42,046 nucleotides of DNA from Acanthaster planci (taxonomy: Eukaryota > Echinodermata > Asteroidea > Valvatida > Acanthasteridae), in contig NW_019091420.1 of the NCBI RefSeq assembly GCF_001949145.1, positions 50,728 to 92,773 on the forward strand. The letters run 5' to 3'. The translations under genes and the position numbers were made by a program. Positions within the stretch are counted from its first letter, which is position 1. Each line of letters opens with the position of its first letter. This document shows positions 1 to 42,046 of the stretch, piece by piece. The notes below the pieces were generated by a model. It saw only the letters and a list, made by a program, of their open reading frames with translations, had not been told where the DNA came from and searched no databases.

Positions 1-539
1 ATGTGCATGATTAATTAAGGAATTTGTTTGGCACGTGGTCGGTTCGGTTTGTGTGATTTGTATAGGATGCAACACCAGCTTTTTCATACGTTTTGACACG
101 TTTATAAAGGGTGCATAACAAGTTGGGTAACGATCGTAGTGAAGTAAAGAGTGGCAAGCCAAATACTTCAACTTAACACGGGAACAAAAACAGTTTACAT
201 AGGCCTGAATAATGTTTTAGTTTCAGAAAATCCTCACCCATACGAGATCCCGAAATATATATGCGTGCTATATGCACGAACCTATGTAAGAAATGCAACT
301 AAAACAGTCCGATTTCACTACATTTGCCGCTAGCAACAGACAGCAGACGTGTCGGGGACGCGAAAAGAGATCCATGTGGCTCGGATTTCATCGGCACTTA
401 GAGTATTGACGGGAAATAGTGGGATTCACATTTTAATCCGCTCTAAACAGGCGTTTTATGTCCTGATGATAAACACTTTACAAGTCAAACTCGTTCACGT
501 CTATAAACGCTCTGCATGTTCAAATATTAAATGTCAAAC
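1..539. other. no recognisable gene
   Basis: AT-rich sequence with only short, unconvincing open frames on both strands. Confidence 0.6.
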
Positions 540-596
540 GTTCAGGCTTCTACAGTGCAAGGCTGAGCAATGTTGAGATTTATGCTACTCCAAAAA

Positions 597-1014
597 CCCC
601 TCAACGGATTAATACTCAATGGATAAGAACGGCACAAAGGAACCAGTCCATGCCAGAGATGGCATATGCAGCAAGGTATGAGACGGAGAGAACCCCCCTG
701 TTTTGTGTTGGTCATTGTCTCGCAGGAAACTGGGGAATTCCTTTCAGACATCTTGGGGGATGTGTGAAATAACAATAGTCTGGAATTTGTATAGGGATTG
801 GACATGTTGGGGGGGGTACCCCTCGGTCCCATTTCTTGCTGGGTATAAGAGATGGTGGTCGCTATGCAAAACCTTGCCTCGAATCACGAGGTATAGCAAC
901 AGTGTCTTTAGTCTGGGGAATTCAAACTGTTACTTTTTCTGTGCAATCAGATAACACAGCGTATTTATAACAAAGATTTTATTCAAATTTAACTCGCAAG
1001 TGGCTTATTGTGAC
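597..1014 (+). repeat. host repeat B, copy 1 (carries the MITE)
   Basis: Sequence either side of the MITE (597-662 and 856-1014) reappears in reverse orientation around the second MITE (25472-25581 and 25784-25870). Shared words include ggaaccagtccat, gtggtcgctatgcaaaa and gtatagcaacag. Family unknown. Confidence 0.6.
663..847 (+). mobile_element. small non-autonomous DNA transposon (hAT-like MITE), insertion 1
   Basis: 185 bp bounded by a perfect 8-bp target duplication AGAGATGG at 655-662 and 848-855. Ends form an imperfect terminal inverted repeat: 16 of 22 bases of the left end match the reverse complement of the right end, centred on CAGCAAG. The same element sits at 25582-25775 with a different 8-bp duplication. 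An 8-bp duplication is typical of the hAT superfamily (inference). Confidence 0.72.
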
Positions 1015-3580
1015 AATTACTGATATCCCATGACACTTTTAGGCCACCGTACATGCGTGATCTTTATGTTCTTTATGCAAATCCAGCTCGAGCTAGTTCT
1101 GTGCACTTACAATAAATTGAAACGAGAGCAACAGGTCTGGTTACGTTTCAGTCCATAATCTGACCTATTCCTCTGTTCCACACTTACTGCATGATCGACA
1201 TTTGGTGAGTATGCCTTTGGCTTATGGACTTATTATTTCAGTTCAGTTACAAGTGACTGTGATGGTCTATATCCAATCTCTGATTATCCAAAAGCGCGGG
1301 AAACGGGCCGACCAGCGTGTACACAATAAACAAACGTTGTCACTTAAACATGTTCTCTTCGTTTCCTTTTTATCTCAAAATCCGTTCAGGCTAGAAACTC
1401 CTAACTCGTTGAGAAGCGTAAAGGAACTACTATGTTTTCCATGCATAATTTGATTGGTAACGTTTGTCCAATATTAACGTTATGGGTCTGTTTAACATCC
1501 CAACACATACAGCCCGGGAACCAAACTGTGCTTTAAAATATTGAATTTTAAAACTGAGATTTTGTCTAAACATGTCTTCGTTTGCTGTAAGGAAAATATT
1601 TAGATAAAGAACTTAAATTTTGTGTGAGAACTATTCCGATATTTGTATGTGTTTTTAAGCGCATCTTTATTAATCCTGTGCCTTTAACGCACGTGCAGAA
1701 GCATCTGTCGTCAGTAACTTGTCAGATGACATCATTGCAAATATCTGAGTCAGTAAATGTTAGTCTACAGAGGTGCTGTTAAGTTTGATTATTAAAACAG
1801 AAAGTCATTTTATAACATCCCAGGCGACAAGCATGAGGCATAAGTTTTGTCATAGAGTTTTGTTCCTTTTCGGGGTGTTGAATTATAGCATCACAGGGTT
1901 TCGGCATTCAGCAAAAAGAGTAACTTTTGTGTTGGTTTCATGTGTTTATAAAAATTAGCCTATTGTTAAGATCATTTAATGGATGGAAAGTTGAGGTTAT
2001 ATAAGAACACAAGTGTAGTCAACCTCTGACCTGCAGACACCCCCATAACCCGCAGCGTAGTATTTCTCATTGGGGGATTTCCCTGTCATGTTTCAGCACA
2101 TGCGTTTGTCAATGGACCCGGTCTTTGTGTGCGACACCTGAAATACCACGTGGTTTGTTTTCTTAGCCTCCATTCAAGGGCTGAAGATCATTAAGGGATC
2201 GCCCCGTCAAAGTGAAACTTACACTGCAGGACTCGAGCTTCAGTGTTAACAAAAGTCAGGTAAGCGCCAGAATCAGGTACACAAACCTGACAAATTTATC
2301 CAGCGCCGAAAATGACCGAATTTGTTTTTGACCATGGTCTTCGGAAGTTGTTGTCCATGCTTGGTTGTTTGATTTGGTTTTAAGATTGATTTATTTGTTT
2401 TGTTCATTGCCTGTCCTGTGCCCTTGTCAACACGTAATGGATTTTTCAGAAAATGCCGACCCTGAGATTTAAAGCAAATGCGAGCACTGAGATCAAAATA
2501 TTTGACGATGGCACTACTGGGCTTCCAAGCGAGCATGTCATTTTGTCGATGGAGGCTACCAGACCAAATAACTAAGGAGTAGGCCTATTGAATCGTAATG
2601 TCAAGAAATCAAAATATTTGGTCCCTTGTCAATGGCCCAGGCTACTTGGTCTTGTATTTTCAAGGGACTGGACAATATAGCCTCGTCAGTGACAGTTCAC
2701 AGGATGGTTAAAACCGGTCAGGATGGTCAAAACGGTCTTCGGTTGCGCCACAGTCGTTTTTTATATGTCGATAACTGACGCCTTTGGCCTCTACTGCACT
2801 TCTTCTGAAGTATGGAACTTCCTTAGCATGAGCTTGTAAGCATTATTGAGGGGTTTTAACGTGTGTTCAATTTCTTCTTGTTTAACTTACTAACAAACAC
2901 TAATTTGTAGTTGCCAAAATTCACGCTGGGGCTTCTGAGATATTTTTTGAATGTATGAATAATGTCAAACGATGTTGCGTAAAAGACTTGACATTTTCAT
3001 TGATCATAACAAATGAAAAAGTGATCATCCACATGCCTCAACCAGATAAAATGTGTCTCTGATAACTCCAAAGTTTGTTAATTTCCACTGATATAAATGA
3101 CAAAGTATACACAATCTTTTTAAAAGCCAAATGGGCGAAAAGTGACCAATACAAAGCCAAGGTTTGTCAATAATTTGATTCCTTTTTAATCGACTACTTC
3201 TCGTATCTCCCCGACCGATGATTTACCAAAACGTACACGAGGTTCATTTTGCTCCAGGCGAACAGGTAGACCAGCTACCTACAAGAACTAGTCCAGTTGC
3301 TATTACCTCATGCACGAGTCGATCATCTATAGAATGGAAAACAAAGGTGATAATACTTAATAGGTGCGGAAATGAGTCAATGGTGGCAAATAATACAGTG
3401 TAATATCCATCATCTTTGATAGAAAGTTCCAAATTGCGGAAGTCATGTCAACTTGTCCTATCTAACTGAAACATATTTTTTTAAAGTAACAAAAGGGCAG
3501 GCTCCTTTCCCACTTTCGAACGGTCAGTATTCCTTTGATGTTGGGAAGCATGATCTAAAATGGCCATCTTCGGTATAAAG
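1015..3580. other. no recognisable gene
   Basis: Short open frames only. The single local feature is a short direct repeat around 2700-2740 (caggatggttaaaaccggt followed by caggatggtcaaaacggt). Confidence 0.6.
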
Positions 3581-3663
3581 CCAATACATGCACGTTTTCA
3601 GAGAGACGTCAAACTTAACACAGCTTGATTGCTTGATGTTTGTTTTCAATTATCAATCCGACA

Positions 3664-3842
3664 GGTATCCTCCATCAAACATGTTTTACGCCATTGTTGC
3701 GGGGTGCTTTTTCCTGGTCGTGTTTCTGGCGCTTGTCCGATTTGCAGGGTATTCACACGGCGGAATAGTGAGAGGGTCCTTGGCAGCTCGCATGATGGCC
3801 ATCGAGGCGATTTCAAGAGGTGGTTCTCAAAGGGGGTTCTTT
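3664..3842 (+). pseudogene. ISG12/IFI27-like fragment
   Basis: An open frame with Met at 3681 gives a hydrophobic N-terminal segment, then HGGIVRGSLAARMMAIEAIS and RGG. This fits the IFI6/IFI27 (ISG12) family core G-I-x-x-S-[IL]-A-A-[KR]-M-M-x-x-x-A-I-[AS]-x-G-G. An acceptor-like cgacag precedes it. ISG12 proteins are small membrane proteins, in vertebrates interferon-induced and mitochondrial or nuclear-envelope associated. The frame runs out just past the Gly-rich core, where LINE-derived sequence begins, so the C-terminal half is missing. It may be an exon with the rest elsewhere, or a truncated gene copy. No second copy is seen upstream of transporter copy 2. Confidence 0.4.
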
Positions 3843-4240
3843 TCATTGGTTCACTGCTAATAACCGTTTATATGAACATAATCAAATTTGGGCCGATGTA
3901 TTGAACTCCTGGTATAAATTTACCTCTTGTCATAAATCTATGTCCCACAAAGACGTCTTAAAAAGTAGTCTTTGGTTCAACGATTTTGTTAAAGTTGGTA
4001 ACAAATGTATTTATTATAGACACTGGNACGTCGGCCAGTATTCTTTATATTAGTAATCTTCTAGATGACAATGGAAGGTTTCTACCACTTAATTCTTTTA
4101 AAGACAAATTTAACGTTCGTACAAACTTTACTCAATACGGTGCTGTTGTTAAAGCTGTTAAGCGAACCTTTCAAGATATACTTGAAACAGAGAACAGGAA
4201 TGTGAACCACCCCATCATTCCCCTCTATCTTAGTTTTTAA
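3843..4240 (+). mobile_element. LINE (non-LTR) ORF2 C-terminal remnant
   Basis: Translation gives IWADVLNSW, LKSSLWFNDFVKVGNK, YYRHW, then in the next frame LYISNLLDDNGRFLPLNSF and FNVRTNFTQYGAVVKAVK. This resembles the C-terminal region of LINE ORF2 proteins (FWxDVLxxW ... PIWxNxxIxxxxKxxFxxxW ... GIxxIxDLxxxDGxF ... FxxxYG). The frame change falls at the single ambiguous base 4027; ignoring that base keeps one frame, so the break is probably a sequencing or assembly error. The 5' part of the element is absent. Confidence 0.7.
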
Positions 4241-5116
4241 AAAAAGGTTAAGCTGTACTTTCTCTGTAAAAAAAATTATCTATTGTGAACAGTGAAAATC
4301 GAAGATTTAGTTCAAAGTCGGACTTATACTCTAGACGTTTTCAAGAGTGAGGTTACTGCGACACTAATTTTGGTGATTCCTTTTCCATATCTAGCTTTAA
4401 TAATGTTCAGAACAAATCTAGTGTATCTTGTGTTATGTGAATGTGAACTGAAGATAAAGAAATAAATGAGTTACCCAGGAAAAAAAAGAAATAACATCGA
4501 AAGTATTAATTTAAAGGAAAACGAAAGATGGGATAGTGAGCTTTAATTTGATAGGTCCTATGTGACTTTAATACCTAAGAAACTTGTGAGTATATTTCCT
4601 GATTGTTTGAAATAGGGGTATTTATTGATGTTGAATATGATAGCTTATACTGATCAATTTTTGTGGTTAGCAACCATTAAAGCGCACGTAATTTTGGGTC
4701 CGTTGAAGCCATACGGCAAACAGAAAAAGTTGCTCGTTCTGATCACAACGGTAAGGTCCGCTCAAGCATTTTCATTAAAGCTACAAGCACAAACAATCAA
4801 GTAGACTTGTCGAGCTTTTGTACACCACAGTAATTGTTGGTACGTTACCTAAACTCCTTGCAAGATAAACAAGTGTAGGCTAGCTATTTACAACTCGGTT
4901 TCGAGGTGACGTACCCACACGATCAACAAAGCATGACCATCACATTGAACAACTGAGCCGTTGAAAAAGGCTACTGCTGCATTAGATGACGGGATAACAA
5001 AAGAATTACATCAGACATCTCATTTTCATCACAAAGGATGTGCTAAGGTTCAGGTTCGGCCCTGAACAATATTAAGATAGGAGCACATGCGCAGGTGGCC
5101 CAACACCCAATTTCTC
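4241..5116. other. 5' flank of copy 1
   Basis: From about 4485 it is homologous to 27760-28572 upstream of copy 2, so the duplicated unit includes at least 630 bp of 5' flank. No TATA box or clear initiator was identified. Confidence 0.6.
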
Positions 5117-23650
<18,534 letters not shown>

Positions 23651-24269
23651 TATACCGGTCTGTTTGTAACATGAAAAATATCGATCGGCCCGAAGTGACA
23701 ACAAACAATTTAAAACTTTTGAAGTGATATGCGATAAAGTCAATGCCGCTCGTCATACTGGTGTGCAATTTTACTCGTTCACTGACCGTGGATTACTGTA
23801 AAATATGTTGTTTGGTATGACAGAGTTGTACTTGCGTTCTTTAAAATGCCGGCTGTCTTTTAATGTCTGCAATTTTTATGGGTGGATTTCCTGGTATGCT
23901 TCACAAACTGATCTAGGAGCACCCCGTTCCCAACTGAAGATTTTGTTTAAATTTTGCATGATATCAAGCATTCATTACATGCACATAGGAAGATGTTTAT
24001 TATGTAATTATTACTTTTTTCCAAATGGTTGAGGTACCAAGAGAAAAGCTTCTTATTTTAAAAACACTGGGTAGACTAACAACAGAACAACGACGTTAAT
24101 TTGCTGTAGCATTTCTGCGTTTGAATAATGATAGAACAAATTGTAAAATGAAACCGCCTTTAAATTGCATTTATTTATTTATAGCTACCAGTACTTGCTT
24201 CATTGCGCATTCTCACACTCATGCATATTCATAAACTGGTGTTTTCATGTATAAGTATATGCAAATCTC
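23651..24269. other. 3' flank of copy 1
   Basis: Presumed 3' UTR and flank; AT-rich; no consensus AATAAA found by eye, so the transcript end cannot be placed. Confidence 0.5.
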
Positions 24270-24870
24270 TTGCCTAATGCGTTCTCCTCTTATTTCACCA
24301 ATTACTCACATCCATGCATGATCACTATACTAGATCACGCTCCAGCCTCTTCCATATACACGCACCACTTATTCTCTTCATGCACACCCTCAGATTTCAC
24401 AGACCACGCACGTCTTTGGAATAATATCGGTAACACTACCAAATCGCGGTTATCTCTGGCTTGGTTAAAAGGTTCAAAAAGTACCTTGTCTCGAGTCATC
24501 TAGAATAGCTTCTTCTGTATTCAGTCCTAACATTTTTGTCATGAGCCATCTATGTTGCCTCACTTAATTTTTGTCCATCCCAGTTAAGATTTAAGCCCGT
24601 CTCTTAACTGAATTGTCCGCTGTTTTGTCCCGTCCTACTGTCCCGTATTGTCCTGTTTTGTTCAACGCATGTCTATACAAGACCTTCTCTTTCTGATAAT
24701 ACCTCCATTATTGCCGTGCGGCTGCTTCTTTCGGTTTGCTTTATTCTTTTCGCATCTGTACTCCTTGAATATATTCTATTGTCATCATTTTTACTTGCAT
24801 TTTTGTTATATTCTATACATGGAATAATAGAAATAAGTGTTGTTGAATTGAATTTTTTTTTCAGATGCGA
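24270..24870 (+). mobile_element. possible LINE 3' end in the 3' flank of copy 1
   Basis: Frame from 24270 includes DHARLWNNIGNTTKSRLSLA, WLKGSKS, then a stop at 24500. This resembles the short WNxLPxxIrxxxSlxxFK tail of some LINE ORF2 proteins. It is followed by non-coding sequence ending ttgttgaattgaatttttt, a tail style seen at LINE 3' ends. The match is short, so it could be chance. Confidence 0.35.
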
Positions 24871-25471
24871 GGCTGTCATGTCTGCATGCGTTTAAGATTT
24901 CACTAACAAGGTTGTGGTTCAGTGTGAAAATGAATGTGGTGTCACGCGGTGAGGTGCCCGGGGTGTCTGGCGTGTGCTTGGAGATCATTGTGGTGAGACG
25001 CAGTTTCTGGAGCCAGTAGAGTCAGAACTCAGGCTTTTTCTTCCAACTTCTGCTAAAAAAATTTCTGATCCCTTGACTACTAGGAGAACAAAACCTACTC
25101 CACGCAAGAAAAGAAATAAAACCAAACCTCTGCAGAGCAGAGACATACATGTGTTATGTTTCAATTATTATGATCTATCTACACGCAATGGTAATTAATA
25201 CAACAGACAGTTTCAACCGTTTGGGGTTACCCAACGGGCAGCACTTCAATATTCAGTGTGTGTTCACAGAAATCTTCGCTCATTCAACTGCAGAATGTTC
25301 AGTGCACATGCAGCTCAAATCAGAGACTTTGCAAATGATCTGCCAAAGCTATACATTGGTGCAGTGATACAATAATTAAACACACCATGTATAACTTCAG
25401 CACTGTGCATGAATGCACTTAATGAACGGACTGAAGTTGGAGGCCATTGTATTGAATATGCCGCGCGGTCA

Positions 25472-25960
25472 CTCCAATAAGCAACTTGCGAGTTAAATTT
25501 GAATAAAGTCTGGTACCCTGTGTTATCTGAGTGTACAGAAACGTAACAATTTGAATTCCTCAGACTAAAGACACTGTTGCTCATATGCAGCAAGGTATGA
25601 GACGGAGAGAACCCCCCCCCCCGCTTTGTGCTGGTCATTGTCTCACAGGAATCTGGGGAATTCCTTTCAGACATCTTGGGGGGGGGGGACGTGTTAAGTA
25701 ACAATAGTCTGGAATGTGTATAGGGATTGGACATGTTGGGGGGGTACCCTTCGGTCTCATTTCTCGCTGGGTATACTGTTGCTATACTTTGTGATTCAGG
25801 GCAAGCTTTTGCATAGCGACCACCATCTCTGGGATGGACTGGTTCCTTTTTGCCTTTCTTATCCATTGAGAACAGTGTATTGTTGCAAGGCGTCTCTTAT
25901 GTTACTAAGGAACAGTTTGCTCCGAATCACGAGGTACAGCAACAGTGGCTTTAGTAGTTC
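25472..25960 (-). repeat. host repeat B, copy 2 (inverted relative to copy 1)
   Basis: 25472-25581 is the reverse complement of about 889-1003 and 25784-25870 that of about 597-662 plus 856-890. A further direct copy of the word cgaatcacgaggta sits at 25924-25937, suggesting inverted ends of the host repeat. Confidence 0.6.
25582..25775 (+). mobile_element. small non-autonomous DNA transposon (hAT-like MITE), insertion 2
   Basis: 194 bp, same ends (catatgcag ... gggtata) as the copy at 663-847, bounded by a perfect 8-bp duplication CTGTTGCT at 25574-25581 and 25776-25783. Differs mainly in the length of C and G runs. Confidence 0.72.
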
Positions 25961-25961
25961 A

Positions 25962-26001
25962 GACATGTAAATGACATGTATTTACATGTCATTTACATGT
26001 C
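25962..26001. repeat. perfect 19-bp inverted repeat with 2-nt spacer
   Basis: gacatgtaaatgacatgta, then TT, then its exact reverse complement. Each arm itself contains acatgt twice, so the palindrome is internally repetitive. It lies directly after the end of host repeat B. Confidence 0.9.
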
Positions 26002-26769
26002 CTGGGAGTAACACCCCTTCTACTAAAAAAGTCTGAAACCATTTTGCTTTTAATGAAAAGTATATTTCAACTGCACATCAGAGAAACAGAGCGATGAACG
26101 TGTTGCTTCTGTCATAAGTCTGGAAAGAAAACTTTGCGTCGGTGTTACAGAATTTAAGGTCGTAAATCCCAATGCGGTGTTGGACAATTTATTCATCCCT
26201 TTTAATTTGCATACTCTTTTGTGGAATTTTTAATTAAACAGTAAAATGTATCAAATAGCCCTGAATATTGTAGCGAATGAAGCATACAAACTCGTGAAAT
26301 ATAATGTATTGTTGTGGGTCGTTGAAATTACTGAGACACAAAGGCACATCTATATGGATTTCATTAACCTTTACACTACGTAGGCTTTTCGTGGGACTTA
26401 AAAAGGCTTATGCGGTGTAAAATTTGATCGCAATCCTTGTTTAACCTTAAATCCAATATTTCCCCTTGTGATATGCTATATTAATTCCAAAAAGCTAAAA
26501 TGTGATATTTGAGACAAATTTTGATTTCAGTATTTCACAACAGCTTTAATTGGCACATGACAACAGATTGAGAACAAGGTTTTTTTCATGACCCTCAGTA
26601 ATTTCAGTTTAAGAGCGACCTTTATTTTTCACTTAGATACCAATAACGTTACAGTTTTCATCCAATTTTAAAGATGTAGACAGCAGCAGAAAATGATTCC
26701 CACTAAAACTGGCACTAAATCACGTAAACGCGCAAACATCCCTACTCGTGACAAAAGAGCTTAATATAG
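26002..26769. other. spacer with no recognisable feature
   Basis: AT-rich intergenic sequence without a credible open frame. Confidence 0.6.
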
Positions 26770-27313
26770 CTATCGCCTGAAGGCCCACTTTGCGTCGATG
26801 TTCACCCACTCGCTCATTTGTACTTCCAGACTAATGCCCTGCGGCGAGTTACGTTCTCGCCCAGGAGAAATACCACTTTCAAAAGTTACTGCATGTGACC
26901 TGTTTACATTTCCACACTGGACAGATCGTTTCAATGTCGAAACTCCCTTCTTGTCACAAGCACTATAGGAGATCGTGCTCCAGCCAACATCTAGAGTAAG
27001 AATCAAGGGGTATAGCACTGCACCACGTGTAATATTCAAAGAGTAGTCTCCTGCAAAAAAAAAATGACACTGCTCAACACGAACAATGAAACGTAGAACA
27101 TTTACTTAAATTTCAGAAAAAGCCCGGCTCTTCAAAGTAGTCACGTATATGTTCTGAAGTAGCGTCGCGGTTGTGTAATGAACATTTTTATCTCATTTTA
27201 CCTGGAAGCTGACATGATACGGGAGGCCTGTGATAATGAATCCCTGAACGAGCAACAATTGTCCGGGACTTTGAAAGGGTCAAGCCCGATACTTTTGACA
27301 TCAGTCTTGCCAT
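26770..27313 (-). CDS. weak candidate two-exon small gene
   Basis: On the minus strand, exon A (27313 to 27202, Met-Ala-Arg start, donor ccag|gtaaaa) and exon B (27050 to 26770, acceptor tttttttttgcag, stop TAG) join in phase. They give about 130 residues, including SGIHYHRPPVSCQLPG, DYSLNITRG (an N-glycosylation sequon) and LILTLDVGWSTISYSACDKK. Support is the strong polypyrimidine acceptor, the matching phase and the 91-codon open second exon. No family is recognised and no counterpart is seen elsewhere in the window, so it may be spurious. Confidence 0.2.
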
Positions 27314-28377
27314 TTCCTCTGTTGTTGCAACTCATATAGACCCTGCGAGTGAGGAACGCACGAAGTAAAGTTGTTGATGCGACATACACAATGAGCTATA
27401 AGCGTATTTGGTATTAAAATCTTCTACCAAATCCAGTGTTAAGGACGTAAATTGCTTTTACCCGCAAAGTAAAGGCAGTTTACCTTACAGGTAAACTTTG
27501 TGATTCCAGGTGAACTTTGTGGTTTGTTTTATTAATGGACCTTCAATACAAAAGCTTCTAGGCCAGTAAATTGGCCCACTATATTGCCTACGCGGACTGG
27601 ATGGAATTAATCTAGCAGCGGGACTGCTTGTATTTCTGAAAGCATCTGACCCAACGGGCCCTCCAAGTCGCTCAATTTTGCATTTGAGCTCTAGGCATCA
27701 ATTTTTCAAATTTAAGATGGCCCTCCAAGACTGATTTGAGGGTTGAATATCTCTGCAGAGAAATATCATTGAAAGTGATAATTGAAAGGAAAATGAAAGG
27801 TGGGATAGTGATCTTAAATTTGATAGGCCCTATTCTCAGGTTGAACACCTGAGAAACTTGTGAGCATATTCCCTGACTGTTTGAAATATGGGTATTTATT
27901 GATGTTGTATATGATAGCTTTTACTAATCAATTTTTGTGGTCAGCACCATTTTAAACAACGCATTTTTAAAGTCCCCTGCAGTGGTAATTAAAAACACAC
28001 GTAATTTTAGGTCCGTTGAAGCCAGACAGCAAACAGAGAAAAATGCTTGTTCTGATCACAACGATGAGGTCCGCTCAAGCAATTTCATAAGGCTACAAGC
28101 ACAAACTGTCAAGTAGATTTTTGGAGCTTTAGAACACCACAGGTTGGCACGTTACCTAAACCCCCTAACAGGATCAATAAGTGTAGGCTCGCTACTTACA
28201 AATCGATTTCGAGGTGACCCGCACGATCAACAAAGCATGACCATTGCAATAAACATCTGAGCCGATTGAAAAAGGCTGCTGCTGCTTTAGATGACTAAAT
28301 TACAAAAGATTTACATCAAACATCTCGTTTCCACCACAAAGGCTGCGCTAAGGGTCAGGTTCGTCCCTAAACAGTAA
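27314..28377. other. spacer and start of second duplicated unit
   Basis: No gene seen. From about 27760 it aligns with 4485 onward, marking the junction between the two units. Confidence 0.65.
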
Positions 28378-28545
28378 GCAAAACTAAGTGGGGGGAGTGA
28401 ACGTGCGCTTAACGTGACAAGTGGGCCAAGGACGTTCCACGGCTATTAGAATATGGCTCCGGTTTGCAGCCGAACCAAATACATGTATGCCAATATGTAA
28501 TATTGTTCATCCGTGGTTCGTCCATACGGTTTATCGGAGCACTCG
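28378..28545. other. copy-2-only block just upstream of the start codon
   Basis: About 150 bp absent from copy 1, where cctgaacaatattaag joins nearly directly to gataggagcac. It ends about 28 bp before the start codon, so it changes the 5' UTR or the core promoter. Confidence 0.65.
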
Positions 28546-28572
28546 TGCAGGTAGCCCCACACCCAATTTCTA

Positions 28573-42046
<13,474 letters not shown>

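Noticed and set aside
5087-5116. Upstream in-frame ATG as the start of copy 1
   Set aside because: Copy 2 lacks this ATG and has an in-frame stop between it and the shared MAAQ start.
25315-25866. 183-codon minus-strand open frame
   Set aside because: It runs through host repeat B and the MITE, both non-coding, and matches no family.

Overview
The window is metazoan genomic DNA. Its genes are split into many short exons with GT-AG junctions, its introns run from about 0.1 to 3 kb, it is littered with degraded transposons, and it holds an assembly gap of 811 N plus one ambiguous base. The AT-rich introns, the frequent 'taggcctat' words and the mix of Penelope-like and LINE retroelements suggest a marine invertebrate, possibly a deuterostome. 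The sequence alone does not fix the species.

The main content is two tandem, same-strand copies of an ABCC-subfamily ABC transporter most like ABCC4/MRP4. Copy 1 (5117-23650) runs from start codon to stop codon: 25 exons are visible and at least one more, covering the end of TMD2 and the start of NBD2, lies in the N gap. Copy 2 (28573-42046) is open through exon 18 and leaves the window inside exon 19. Exon lengths and phases match between copies except for one codon in exon 1. Homology between the two units starts near 4485 and 27760, a period of about 23.4 kb. Each copy encodes TMD1, NBD1, a short linker, TMD2 and (copy 1 only in this window) NBD2. They are expected to be ATP-driven exporters of organic anions, cyclic nucleotides or conjugates.

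Layout: 1-4485 is upstream sequence with a small DNA transposon, an ISG12/IFI27-like fragment and a LINE remnant. 4485-23650 is copy 1. 23651-27760 is the spacer, with a possible LINE tail, a second insertion of the upstream small transposon, a perfect 40-bp palindrome and a weak minus-strand gene candidate. 27760 to the end is copy 2, which carries its own decayed Penelope-like element in intron 1. Both copies share an older Penelope-like insertion in intron 8, so that one predates the duplication.

The most interesting signals are the strongly accelerated TMD1-NBD1 linker exon (33 of 124 residues differ, while exons 4 and 7 have no amino-acid difference), a transposon-flank repeat lying against that exon's splice acceptor, an intronic micro-inversion between the copies, and two independent insertions of one small transposon, each with its own perfect 8-bp target duplication. 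No tRNA, rRNA, CRISPR array or bacterial-type feature was seen.
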